The notes under the pieces: generated by a model
Seen by the model: only the letters and a program-made list of their open reading frames with translations
Database searches by the model: none
What the model was told of the DNA's origin: nothing
Part shown: positions 51,454 to 59,353 of the stretch, piece by piece
How the letters are laid out: each line of letters starts with the position of its first letter
Position numbering within the stretch: the first letter of the stretch is position 1
Made by a program: the position numbers and the translations under genes
From: Actibacterium lipolyticum
GTDB taxonomy: Bacteria; Pseudomonadota; Alphaproteobacteria; Rhodobacterales; Rhodobacteraceae
Assembly: GCF_900184935.1 (NCBI RefSeq)
Contig: NZ_FXYE01000003.1
Location: 59,357 to 123,356 of the forward strand
Reading direction: 5' to 3'
Length of the DNA: 64,000 nt

Positions 51454-53579
51454 ATAACCAACCTAAACCAGACTCCAAAACCTATGATGACCTAATCTCT
51501 GATGTGAAAAAGGGGATCATAAAGGTTCCAAAGTTTCAGCGAGATTTTGTTTGGGATTTGAAGGCGACCGCCAAGCTTTTGGACTCAATCTTGAAGGGCT
51601 ATCCCATTGGGACATTTATTCTTTGGGAAACCGATCAGCGCATCAACGATATCAAGAATATTGGTGGCTTCGACCTTCCGGAAACTCCACTTGGGCGCAA
51701 TGTTCAATATGTCCTTGATGGACAGCAACGGATCACCTCGCTTTTTGCAGCCTATCTCGGCGCCAAGATCAAGAAACCAGGTGAAAAAAAGGTCACAGAC
51801 TATAACGATATCGTGGTGAACCTTGAGGAAAACCTCGAGGAAAAGGAAAAAGACATTGTTACCGTCAAGGATGAAGCCGAGATCGCTATTCCTCTACATG
51901 ATGTGCTGAACTTCGATTATCAGATGGGCAACGAGCTGGAACAGCGTGGGTTTGACAAAGCCCAGATCAACCAGATCAGTGCCTACTCAAGCGCCTTCAA
52001 GACCTATGCCTTCTCCACAGTCACCTTGCGCCAGAACGACATCGAATCCGCAATCGAGGTCTTCACTCGCATTAACACGGGCGGCAAGGTCTTAACCCTG
52101 TTCGAGATCATGTCGGCCAAGACCTATGACGAAGCCAATGACTTCGACATGCAGGCTCGCTGGGAGCAGTTCCAGAAGAAATTGAATGATCGCAAGTATG
52201 AGAACATCTCGCCGTCTGTCATCTTGCAGATCCTGAGCCTTATCATCAGTGAAACTCGGGAATGCAAGCGTAAGACCATCTTGGGGCTCGAGAAGGCTGA
52301 TATCCTCGAAAAATGGGATGACGCTATCTCTGCCATCGAGAAGACGATTGACTATTTCCGCACCGTCTTGCGCATCCCTGTGTCGCAACTCCTGCCCTAT
52401 GACACGCTCATCGTGCCGTTTTCTTACTTTTTCCTGAAAACGGGCAAGGCACCCAATGGACAGCAGCGTAAGTACCTTGAAGAACTGTTTTGGCGGTCGA
52501 GCCTGTCCCTGCGCTACTCATCCGCCACAGAGTCAAAGCTGGCAGCGGACATCAAAAAAGTTGACCTCATCATCGATGGTCAGCGCCCGCCCTACCCTGA
52601 GTTCAAGCTCTACATCAATTCCTCACAGGATCTCAAGGAAACCGATTTCTCGACCGGCAATGCAATCTGTAAGTCGATCCTTTGTATCCTAGCCTATTAC
52701 GAACCCAAGGATTTCGACAGCAACGGTAAAGTGCTTCTGGATAACTCGTACCTGAAGATTGCCAGCAGCAAGAACTACCACCACTTCTTCCCTAGGGCCT
52801 ATGTCCGCAAGCATGGAAGTGATGCTGAGACACCCTATGCGAACTCGATTGTGAACATCACCTTGGTCAGCGCAGAGTTGAACAAGAAACGCATCGGAGC
52901 CAAGGCACCCTCCGTCTATCTGGCAGATTTCGCAGACGAAAATTCAGAGCTGAAACATGCGCTGAAGAGCCATCTCATCGAATTGGATGATGCCTCTGTT
53001 ATTCAGAATGACTTCACCGCTTTCCTGAAAAAGCGCTCTGAGGCTCTCTACGCCGAGATTCTGAAGCGGATAGAACCTTCAGAGGCTTCTACCAAGATTG
53101 ACGCTGTGCATGAGACGATCCTGGAAGGCGAAGGTCAGCTGGTCGAGTTCAAGTCTACCCTGCGCTATGACATGCGCACCGGCGAGGTAAACAAAAAGCT
53201 CGAACATGTGATCGCTAAGACAGTGGCCGCCTTCATGAATTCTGATGGTGGCAGCTTGTTCATCGGGGTGGATGACCATGGCAACGCCGTTGGTCTGGAC
53301 CTGGATTATGGCACACTAAAGAAAGCAGACAGGGACGGCTTCCAGCTTCACCTGGGCAACATTCTGGATTCTTACCTTGGTAAGGATGTGATGAAGCTCT
53401 GGAAACTCGACTGGCCCCTCTACGACGACAGGCATAACTGCCACGTGCAGGTCACACGAGCCAACAAGCCCGTCCATGTGAGTCATGAAGGCAAGGAGGA
53501 ATTCTTCGTGCGGAAGGAGGGCTCGTCCCAGCCTTTGAGCCGTGCTGAAGAGCATGAGTGGAATAAAGGCCGGTTCTAA
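51450..53579 (+). CDS. DUF262/DUF1524 (GmrSD-like) protein fused to an AlbA_2-type domain
   Basis: 709 residues. N-terminal DUF262 ParB/Srx-like NTPase-type domain: VPKFQRDFVW (26-35), YPIGTFILWE, VLDGQQRITSLF with DGQQR at 90-94, and FTRINTGGKVLTLFE. The middle has a DUF1524 His-Me-finger-like motif YHHFFP (443-448). These two parts make up GmrSD, a type IV restriction enzyme cutting modified phage DNA, and related SspE/BrxU. Residues about 560-700 add an AlbA_2/Schlafen-type domain (VEFKSTLRYD, VAAFMNSDGGSLFIGVDDHG), often used in nucleic-acid or nucleotide binding. DNA is AT-richer than the operon before it, hinting at separate acquisition. Confidence 0.85.
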   Translation: MNNQPKPDSKTYDDLISDVKKGIIKVPKFQRDFVWDLKATAKLLDSILKGYPIGTFILWETDQRINDIKNIGGFDLPETPLGRNVQYVLDGQQRITSLFAAYLGAKIKKPGEKKVTDYNDIVVNLEENLEEKEKDIVTVKDEAEIAIPLHDVLNFDYQMGNELEQRGFDKAQINQISAYSSAFKTYAFSTVTLRQNDIESAIEVFTRINTGGKVLTLFEIMSAKTYDEANDFDMQARWEQFQKKLNDRKYENISPSVILQILSLIISETRECKRKTILGLEKADILEKWDDAISAIEKTIDYFRTVLRIPVSQLLPYDTLIVPFSYFFLKTGKAPNGQQRKYLEELFWRSSLSLRYSSATESKLAADIKKVDLIIDGQRPPYPEFKLYINSSQDLKETDFSTGNAICKSILCILAYYEPKDFDSNGKVLLDNSYLKIASSKNYHHFFPRAYVRKHGSDAETPYANSIVNITLVSAELNKKRIGAKAPSVYLADFADENSELKHALKSHLIELDDASVIQNDFTAFLKKRSEALYAEILKRIEPSEASTKIDAVHETILEGEGQLVEFKSTLRYDMRTGEVNKKLEHVIAKTVAAFMNSDGGSLFIGVDDHGNAVGLDLDYGTLKKADRDGFQLHLGNILDSYLGKDVMKLWKLDWPLYDDRHNCHVQVTRANKPVHVSHEGKEEFFVRKEGSSQPLSRAEEHEWNKGRF

Positions 53580-54051
53580 GACTATGAGAGAGCTTATTAT
53601 CAGTCCTTACACAACACTCCTGAGGATATCTCACCCCGAGCGACACGCGCTGCAGCGGCTGTTGGATCAGAGCAGTTAGCACTCGATCTGGCTAGGCTGG
53701 GGATCAAGGGAGCCATCAGGACTGAACTGGCCGCGGCGGTTCAGACCACAAGTGGGATAATCGCGGAGCACGGGTGATCGGCGATAAGCCTGCGGCGATC
53801 GCCTCCGTAGGTAGATTATTGGTTCTGACGATGCTGCGAACTGCCCTATCGGTTTGAGCTAGTTTGGTGGTGCCGGCGCGTCGTCGCGGTTTCCGGTGAA
53901 ATAATGTCTCCTTTTTTGTCATCTTTGAGCCGTATGCGCGGCATCATAGCATCTTTAAGCGGCCTCAGTCGCTATTTTTGACAAAAAATGCCAAATTGAT
54001 ATAGTAGTTTTTGGCACCTATCTTGAGGTCATAGATGCAAAGGAGGCACCA
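53580..54051. other. Intergenic region with promoter of the HTH/DUF4258 cassette
   Basis: 472 bases without a supported gene. The first 198 bases continue the reading frame of the GmrSD-like gene past its TAA for 65 codons with protein-like composition (TELAAAVQTTSGIIAEHG at the end); this may be a decayed C-terminus or chance. A weak reverse frame at 53716-53922 has no ribosome site. The last 80 bases are AT-rich and hold a good promoter and operator. Confidence 0.5.
53978..54016 (+). promoter_or_regulatory. Sigma70-type promoter with inverted-repeat operator
   Basis: TTGACA (53978-53983), 16 bases, TATAGT (54000-54005). Arms TGCCAAA (53989-53995) and TTTGGCA (54010-54016) straddle the -10, an arrangement expected for autorepression by the HTH protein encoded 35 bases downstream. 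AAGGAGG precedes that gene's ATG. Confidence 0.65.
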
Positions 54052-55212
54052 ATGGCGTTCAAGGCAGAACTTCTCCGAAAGAAGCTCAAAGCAGAGGGTA
54101 AATCGCGCGACGAACTCGCAGCGGCGATCAACAAGCATAAGCGCACCGTTAGTCGCTGGCTGGCTGGAACCAATCCGCCCAAGCCCAAGGATCTGGAGGC
54201 GATCGCACGTGTTCTAAACTGCAAGCCTCAGGATTTCGATCCGTTCTTCGCTGACATGGGCGTGGGAGAAGTCTCGATTCAGGCGCATGTGTCCGCAGCG
54301 TCCCATAACGCGTACGAACTGATGCGCTGGCGGTACGGGGTCAGCCAGAAGCAGATCATGGAACTGGCGCCTGTTCTTTTCGCGATTGTGGCGGGACATG
54401 CGCTCAAGGTGCCGGATCAGGATGATGCGCTTGAACTCAAGGCCCAGATGAGCGGTCGTCCTAGCACGCAAATGATCGGCGACCACATTGATCGACGAGC
54501 CAGCAAGCTGAAGCATTGCTTTGGTCTTTCATCACCAGCTCCCTACAACGAGCCTTCGCGCAACCTGTTCGACACCGCTCTTCATCGGCTGTCTGCCCAA
54601 GCCGCTGATTACGTCGATGCCAGGTGGTATGTCGGCGCCGAGCCTGGAGATGTTCCGGGGGCGTCAGGCTATGTCACCGATACGGACCTCCTCGAGAAAA
54701 TCACCGGCGGTGACCGAGAACTGATCGAAGCAATCGTCAAGGGGCGCATCCGTCTGTCGACGGTTCTACAACAAGCCAAGGAAGGAAAAGCAAACGTTTC
54801 GGTCGAGGAGTTTGCAGATTCCATTCGCCACGCGCATGCCCAAGGTATTGAAGGACAGAGGAAAGCCGGTCTCAAGAAGCTGAAAGCCTGGCGGGCATTC
54901 TATGCTGATCTCCACCCAGATCTGGCTGAGGAATATGATCATCTGGTCGCTCAGCACTGCCATGAAGAAGGTTGGTATCCTGAGCGTTACACGGATGATG
55001 ATCGCATCCAGAACTGGGTGAACCCCTTTCAGGAAGATCGGCACATTAACGTGGAAACGCTGGCTGAGTATCAGCGGTTAAAGGCCGAAGGCTCAGAGAA
55101 AGGGAAGTTTTCTCTAGTTTTTCCAGATCGGGATCCAATCTACCGACGCTTCGGTGAACTTCAGAAACACAGGGCCCAGTTCAAAAAGCAGTTCGAGGAG
55201 ACTTGGGTATGA
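54052..55212 (+). CDS. HTH protein with large C-terminal domain
   Basis: 386 residues. The first 65 form a Cro/C1-type helix-turn-helix (RDELAAAINKHKRTVSRWLA, then GTNPPKPKDLEAIARVLNC). Residues 80-386 are helical and unassigned, with segments ELMRWRYGVSQKQIMELAPV and LLEKITGGDRELIEAIVKGR and a charged C-terminus. It probably represses its own promoter at 53978-54016. The DUF4258 gene begins within its stop (ATGA), as in toxin-antitoxin or regulator pairs. Role otherwise unknown. Confidence 0.75.
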   Translation: MAFKAELLRKKLKAEGKSRDELAAAINKHKRTVSRWLAGTNPPKPKDLEAIARVLNCKPQDFDPFFADMGVGEVSIQAHVSAASHNAYELMRWRYGVSQKQIMELAPVLFAIVAGHALKVPDQDDALELKAQMSGRPSTQMIGDHIDRRASKLKHCFGLSSPAPYNEPSRNLFDTALHRLSAQAADYVDARWYVGAEPGDVPGASGYVTDTDLLEKITGGDRELIEAIVKGRIRLSTVLQQAKEGKANVSVEEFADSIRHAHAQGIEGQRKAGLKKLKAWRAFYADLHPDLAEEYDHLVAQHCHEEGWYPERYTDDDRIQNWVNPFQEDRHINVETLAEYQRLKAEGSEKGKFSLVFPDRDPIYRRFGELQKHRAQFKKQFEETWV

Positions 55213-55544
55213 TGTCGATCTGCGAGCCTGAAGCGTTCACGCTCAGCAACCATGCCGCGGCACGCATGGCCCAGAGAGGTATTCGAGGCGCTATCCTTGA
55301 TCTCGTGCTTGTGCATGGGACGCGGGCGAAAGCACAGCATGGCTGCGAGGAATACATCCTGTCAGAACGCGCAGCACGGCATCTCGAAGCAGCTGGATAC
55401 AACGGTCAAACGATCGCCGCCGCAACAAAGGTTCGGGCAATCGTCGATGCCGAGGGTCGGATCGTGACCTGCTATCACCAAAGTAAGGGTCGGCTACGAC
55501 CTTCCGGTCGGAAGTCCCATCTTCGTGGCGTCAGGCACGCCTAA
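55209..55544 (+). CDS. DUF4258-like protein
   Basis: 111 residues. Matches the DUF4258 pattern: LSNHAAARMAQRGIRGAILD, then VLVHGTRAKAQHGCEEYILS, with a C-terminal basic tail (RPSGRKSHLRG). DUF4258 proteins are small, often paired with HTH proteins, and are suspected toxins of the RelE-like type. ATG 55209 overlaps the HTH gene stop. A toxin role here is inference. Confidence 0.7.
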   Translation: MMSICEPEAFTLSNHAAARMAQRGIRGAILDLVLVHGTRAKAQHGCEEYILSERAARHLEAAGYNGQTIAAATKVRAIVDAEGRIVTCYHQSKGRLRPSGRKSHLRGVRHA

Positions 55545-55648
55545 CAATTCCAAAATTGCACAGCGGATCCGCCTGTCGCGTGGGTGATATGCCTGCCGAT
55601 CGTATCGCGCTGCTCTCTTTTCAAGACTGTTCACCGAAAGGAACCAGC

Positions 55649-56146
55649 ATGACTGTTACCATCTATCAATCTACGAAATTCGACTATGCCCGCGAGCAGT
55701 ACTATGCTGAGGCTGGTGGGCACACCTTGCTTCGCCTGACTTGCGGCAACCTTGCGGGCGAAGCTGGCGGAGCCATTAAATCAGCGACAGCGAGAGACTT
55801 TGATGCTGCGCCGGTCTACCCCAATCCGGAGGAGCTGGCCGCCGCGATGCGTCTCAGCGTACGAAACCTCGGGGGCCGAACACAAGATGTGAGCATCGAA
55901 GTCGATGGCAAAGGCCGTCTTTTCGGGGAGGTCACATTGCCGGGCTCGCGGGACCATCTCGTCGAAGCACTTCACCAGTTGGCCGAGGAAATGGAGCGCA
56001 ACCTCAGTCGACGGTTGGATGACGCCCACAATAGCGGATTCAGCGATTTGCGCGAACTTTACGATGACCTGTGCCATGCCGTAGGCGAACCAGTATACCT
56101 GTCAGACGGTGTATATCTTGGGTCTGATGGCAGTCTATTCGAATGA
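55649..56146 (+). CDS. Unrecognised 165-residue protein
   Basis: Start ATG 55649 with AAAGGA 9 bases upstream; a longer in-frame ORF from 55556 has no ribosome site. The protein is acidic, mixed alpha/beta, with VTIYQSTKFDYAREQYYAEA at the start and FSDLRELYDDLCHAVGEPVY near the end. No signal peptide or membrane span. It lies 104 bases after the DUF4258 gene and may be a third member of that cassette. Confidence 0.65.
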   Translation: MTVTIYQSTKFDYAREQYYAEAGGHTLLRLTCGNLAGEAGGAIKSATARDFDAAPVYPNPEELAAAMRLSVRNLGGRTQDVSIEVDGKGRLFGEVTLPGSRDHLVEALHQLAEEMERNLSRRLDDAHNSGFSDLRELYDDLCHAVGEPVYLSDGVYLGSDGSLFE

Positions 56147-56626
56147 CAACGCCGGGAAAGCGCAACGTCGTCCCGGGCAGCCGAACCTAGAAATTGGCCT
56201 TCATCTCCGTAATCCACTGCCCCCGTTTGATCCCACTGACAGTTGCCCGGTCATGCTTGCCGAGCCTCTCTTCGGCCCAGCAAGGCTTCCTAGAGGCAGG
56301 GGAATCGAGAAAAGCTGACACCGCAACAGGGCGGCGCGGCAAACCTAGCTGGCGGTTTGCAATTGGTCCTTGGGTCCAGTGCCACGATTCAGGAGCACAA
56401 ACCGTATCTAAATTGACCGACGAGCGCGCCGTCAATTTCCTTTCATCAGCAATTGAAAGGTTGTTCCCTTCGTCAGCCAAGGTTAGCGTTCTGATAGTTA
56501 GTGAAGTGTCATGCTTACCCCCTATTTTGGCCCGATTTCAAAGGCATATCTCTTTAGGGTGATCTAGCGCAGAAGCCTGGGAATTCTTTTCGCAAAAGGT
56601 GCCGTGCGCCAGTAAAGGGGGACAAG
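56147..56626. other. Intergenic region before the RecD-like helicase
   Basis: 480 bases. Frames on both strands (plus 56194-56562, minus 56187-56480) cover much of it, but neither has a ribosome site or recognisable protein. The 3' part is AT-rich (near 56480-56570) and probably holds the promoter of the helicase gene, which has GGGGGA before its ATG. No firm -35/-10 pair assigned. Confidence 0.45.
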
Positions 56627-59353
56627 ATGGGAATGATGGCCGCAGAACCTTCGGAGAGCTTCGGCTTGCTGCTGCCGTTCTGGCCAGACCTGCATACTCT
56701 AGCAGACGAGGCAGAGCAGAATGCCGACAAGCTCCCTGACTTCTCGACGATCCGGCTGCGCAGCTTTTCGGAGGCCATGGTCAGCCATCTCTTCCGGCAC
56801 CATGATCTGCCACTGAGCAGCGATGAGGCCCAGTTCGATCGCTTGCAGATGCTTCAGCACGAGGATCTGCTGGACAGGCGGGTCCTAGCGATGTTCCACA
56901 CAATACGGAAACTGGGAAACATCGCAGCACATGGAAAACGCCCAGTATCGACAGATGAAGCTTGGGATCTTGTCGATGATGCCCGGTCGCTTACCGCCTG
57001 GTTCTGCCTTCACATGCGGCCGGACATCGACTGGCGGGCGCGGAGATCTTCCCCACCCATAGCGACCACGTCAACTCTCGAAACCGCACCCGGCGTGCGT
57101 CCTATCGGAGCGAGTGAGAACAGTGGCCAGAATCATGCAACTGGCCAGGTGACCATGATCAGGCCGCCTCAGACGCGGATGTCGCTGCGCGACATGTTCG
57201 AGGAAGAGCTCACGGCCGACCAGCAGAGGTGCATCGCGGCGCTCGATGGTTTCTTGGCAGACGACGGCCAAAGGGTGTTCCTGCTGAAAGGATATGCGGG
57301 AACGGGGAAGACGTTCCTCGCAGGCGGCCTGACCGAGTTCTTGCTTACCCAAGGGCGGATGTTCTCGCTCGCCGCTCCAACGGGGCGGGCGGCCAAGGTG
57401 ATCGCGAAGAAAACGCGTCAGTCAGCGCGCACGATCCACAGCCTGATCTACAACTATAGCGACATGACCGAGCAGACCGATGATGACGACGATGGGTCAG
57501 CTACCTTCAAGATGATCGCCAAGGTCAGGAATAACGAGGAACCTATCGATGCAGTTGCTATCATCGACGAAGCTTCGCTCGTCTCGAATGTGTATTCCGA
57601 AAGCGAATTCTTCCGGTCTGGCAGCGGACACCTGCTGCAGGATCTGATCGCGCAAGTGGGCTCAACCCATTCTGGCAATGCCCGCAAGATCATTTTCATC
57701 GGCGACCCGGCGCAGCTGCCTCCTGTAGGCATGTCCACCTCGCCTGCGCTAGACGCAGATTACCTGCGCGAGAGATTCGGGCTTGATGCCGCCAGTTATG
57801 AGTTGACCGAAATTGTCCGCCAGAAGGCCGACAGTGCAGTAATCCGCAATGTCTTGCCGTTGCGCGAAGGTGTCGTCAGCCAACGCTTTAGCAGCCTGTC
57901 CTTCTCATTCGACGATGACGTCATTCCCCTGCCCAAGGCCAGCGTCACACCGCTCTACATGAAGATTCGCGAGGGTCGCGGCCCTGAGGCGCCAATCATC
58001 GTGACCCACTCAAATGCCGAGGCTGCCAATTTCAATCGCGCGATCCGGACGATGCTGTTTCCGGGGATGGCGACCGTTGCCGCCGGTGACAGCGTTATCG
58101 TTGCTGCCAATGGCTTTTGTGGGCCCCATTATGTCGCCAATGGTGAAATCCTGCGGATCAATTCAGTTGAAACGGCGGTTGAGCGGCGATCGGTGCAGTT
58201 GCTCCAGAAGAGTGGCAATAGTGACATTTCGGAACCCGTTAATATTGCGCTGAATTTCCGGGACGTCATGGTTGCTCTGCCGCAACCGGATGGCGACGAT
58301 CTGATCCTGAAGGCCAAGATCCTCGATGATTTTCTGCACGGCGACGACGCCAGCCTGGAATCGGCGCAGCAACGCGCCCTCTACGTCGATTTCCTTAAGC
58401 GTCATAAGCATATCGACCGGAAGAAGGAGCGTGACGAGTTCCAGCTTGCACTACGTTCAGACCCTTATTTCAACGCGCTTCGCCTCCGGTTTGGCTATGC
58501 CATTACCTGCCACAAGGCGCAGGGTGGCGAGTGGACCCATGTGATTGTCAGTTGCGCGACCCGGCAGAACCCACGCTCGTCGTACTATTTCCGCTGGCTC
58601 TATACCGCGATGACCCGGACCAGCGGAAAATTGTATCTTGTCGATCCGCCGGAACCAGTGTTGGATCCCGTTGGGCACGACTGGGAAACACCTTCTACCC
58701 CGGAACCTGTTGTTCAAAGTGGTGAAACGAGGCTTTCTGACCAGCGCGGCAAGCTGCCTGAACCAAACGAGGCCCCGTCACCTGCTGTCTCGCCTCAATC
58801 CTTGTTCCGCACTTGGCTACAAACGCAGATCCGGAACCGGCTGGATGACATCGAAGTCGAGATCGAGGACATCGCTCACCACCAATACCGAGAAGCGTAT
58901 TTCTTTAAGCGAGGCGCCGATGCAGTTCGGATCGACATTGGCTACAAGAAAACCTGGACCGTCTCTGGCGTGACTTGCCCAAGGCCTGACGGCTTCGCGG
59001 AGGGGATCATGGCTCGCCTCGCCGACTTGATTGGGCAGAAACCCGGAGTTGGCGAGTCTAGCGCGGGCGAAGGGAGCGCTCCTGACCGTCCGTTCTTGAA
59101 AGATTTCCATGATCGCCTAATGGCAGCGCTGACGCAAAAGGGTATCAGTGTGTTCAGCCTCAAGGAACAGGATTGGAGCCAGCGCTACGTTCTTGCGCGC
59201 GGATCGGACTCGGTAACGGTAGATATCTTCTACAATGGCAGGAACCAACTAAAAAGTTTCATGCCGATCAATCCATCCCCTAATCCGACGCCATCGCTCG
59301 TCGATCTCCAGGACGACGTCAGGACGGCACTGACCGTCGAGGTTCGCCCATGA
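56627..59353 (+). CDS. RecD-like SF1B helicase with DUF4145-like N-terminus and duplicated C-terminal module
   Basis: 908 residues. Residues about 10-130 look like DUF4145 (FSEAMVSHLFRHH, FHTIRKLGNIAAHGKRP), a domain found in many defence proteins. The helicase core has Walker A GYAGTGKTF (222-230), IIDEASLVSN, FIGDPAQLPPVG and the UvrD_C_2 end ITCHKAQGGEWTHVIVSC with YTAMTRTSGKLYL. After residue 725 two similar modules follow one another (727-800: REAYFFKRGADAVRIDIGYK; 824-905: QRYVLARGSDSVTVDIFYNG). No nuclease motif. Its stop overlaps the next gene by ATGA. Confidence 0.82.
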   Translation: MGMMAAEPSESFGLLLPFWPDLHTLADEAEQNADKLPDFSTIRLRSFSEAMVSHLFRHHDLPLSSDEAQFDRLQMLQHEDLLDRRVLAMFHTIRKLGNIAAHGKRPVSTDEAWDLVDDARSLTAWFCLHMRPDIDWRARRSSPPIATTSTLETAPGVRPIGASENSGQNHATGQVTMIRPPQTRMSLRDMFEEELTADQQRCIAALDGFLADDGQRVFLLKGYAGTGKTFLAGGLTEFLLTQGRMFSLAAPTGRAAKVIAKKTRQSARTIHSLIYNYSDMTEQTDDDDDGSATFKMIAKVRNNEEPIDAVAIIDEASLVSNVYSESEFFRSGSGHLLQDLIAQVGSTHSGNARKIIFIGDPAQLPPVGMSTSPALDADYLRERFGLDAASYELTEIVRQKADSAVIRNVLPLREGVVSQRFSSLSFSFDDDVIPLPKASVTPLYMKIREGRGPEAPIIVTHSNAEAANFNRAIRTMLFPGMATVAAGDSVIVAANGFCGPHYVANGEILRINSVETAVERRSVQLLQKSGNSDISEPVNIALNFRDVMVALPQPDGDDLILKAKILDDFLHGDDASLESAQQRALYVDFLKRHKHIDRKKERDEFQLALRSDPYFNALRLRFGYAITCHKAQGGEWTHVIVSCATRQNPRSSYYFRWLYTAMTRTSGKLYLVDPPEPVLDPVGHDWETPSTPEPVVQSGETRLSDQRGKLPEPNEAPSPAVSPQSLFRTWLQTQIRNRLDDIEVEIEDIAHHQYREAYFFKRGADAVRIDIGYKKTWTVSGVTCPRPDGFAEGIMARLADLIGQKPGVGESSAGEGSAPDRPFLKDFHDRLMAALTQKGISVFSLKEQDWSQRYVLARGSDSVTVDIFYNGRNQLKSFMPINPSPNPTPSLVDLQDDVRTALTVEVRP

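Noticed and set aside
56187..56562. Two opposing ORFs (122 codons plus, 97 codons minus) before the RecD-like helicase
   Set aside because: Neither has a ribosome site or recognisable protein sequence; kept only as an intergenic note.
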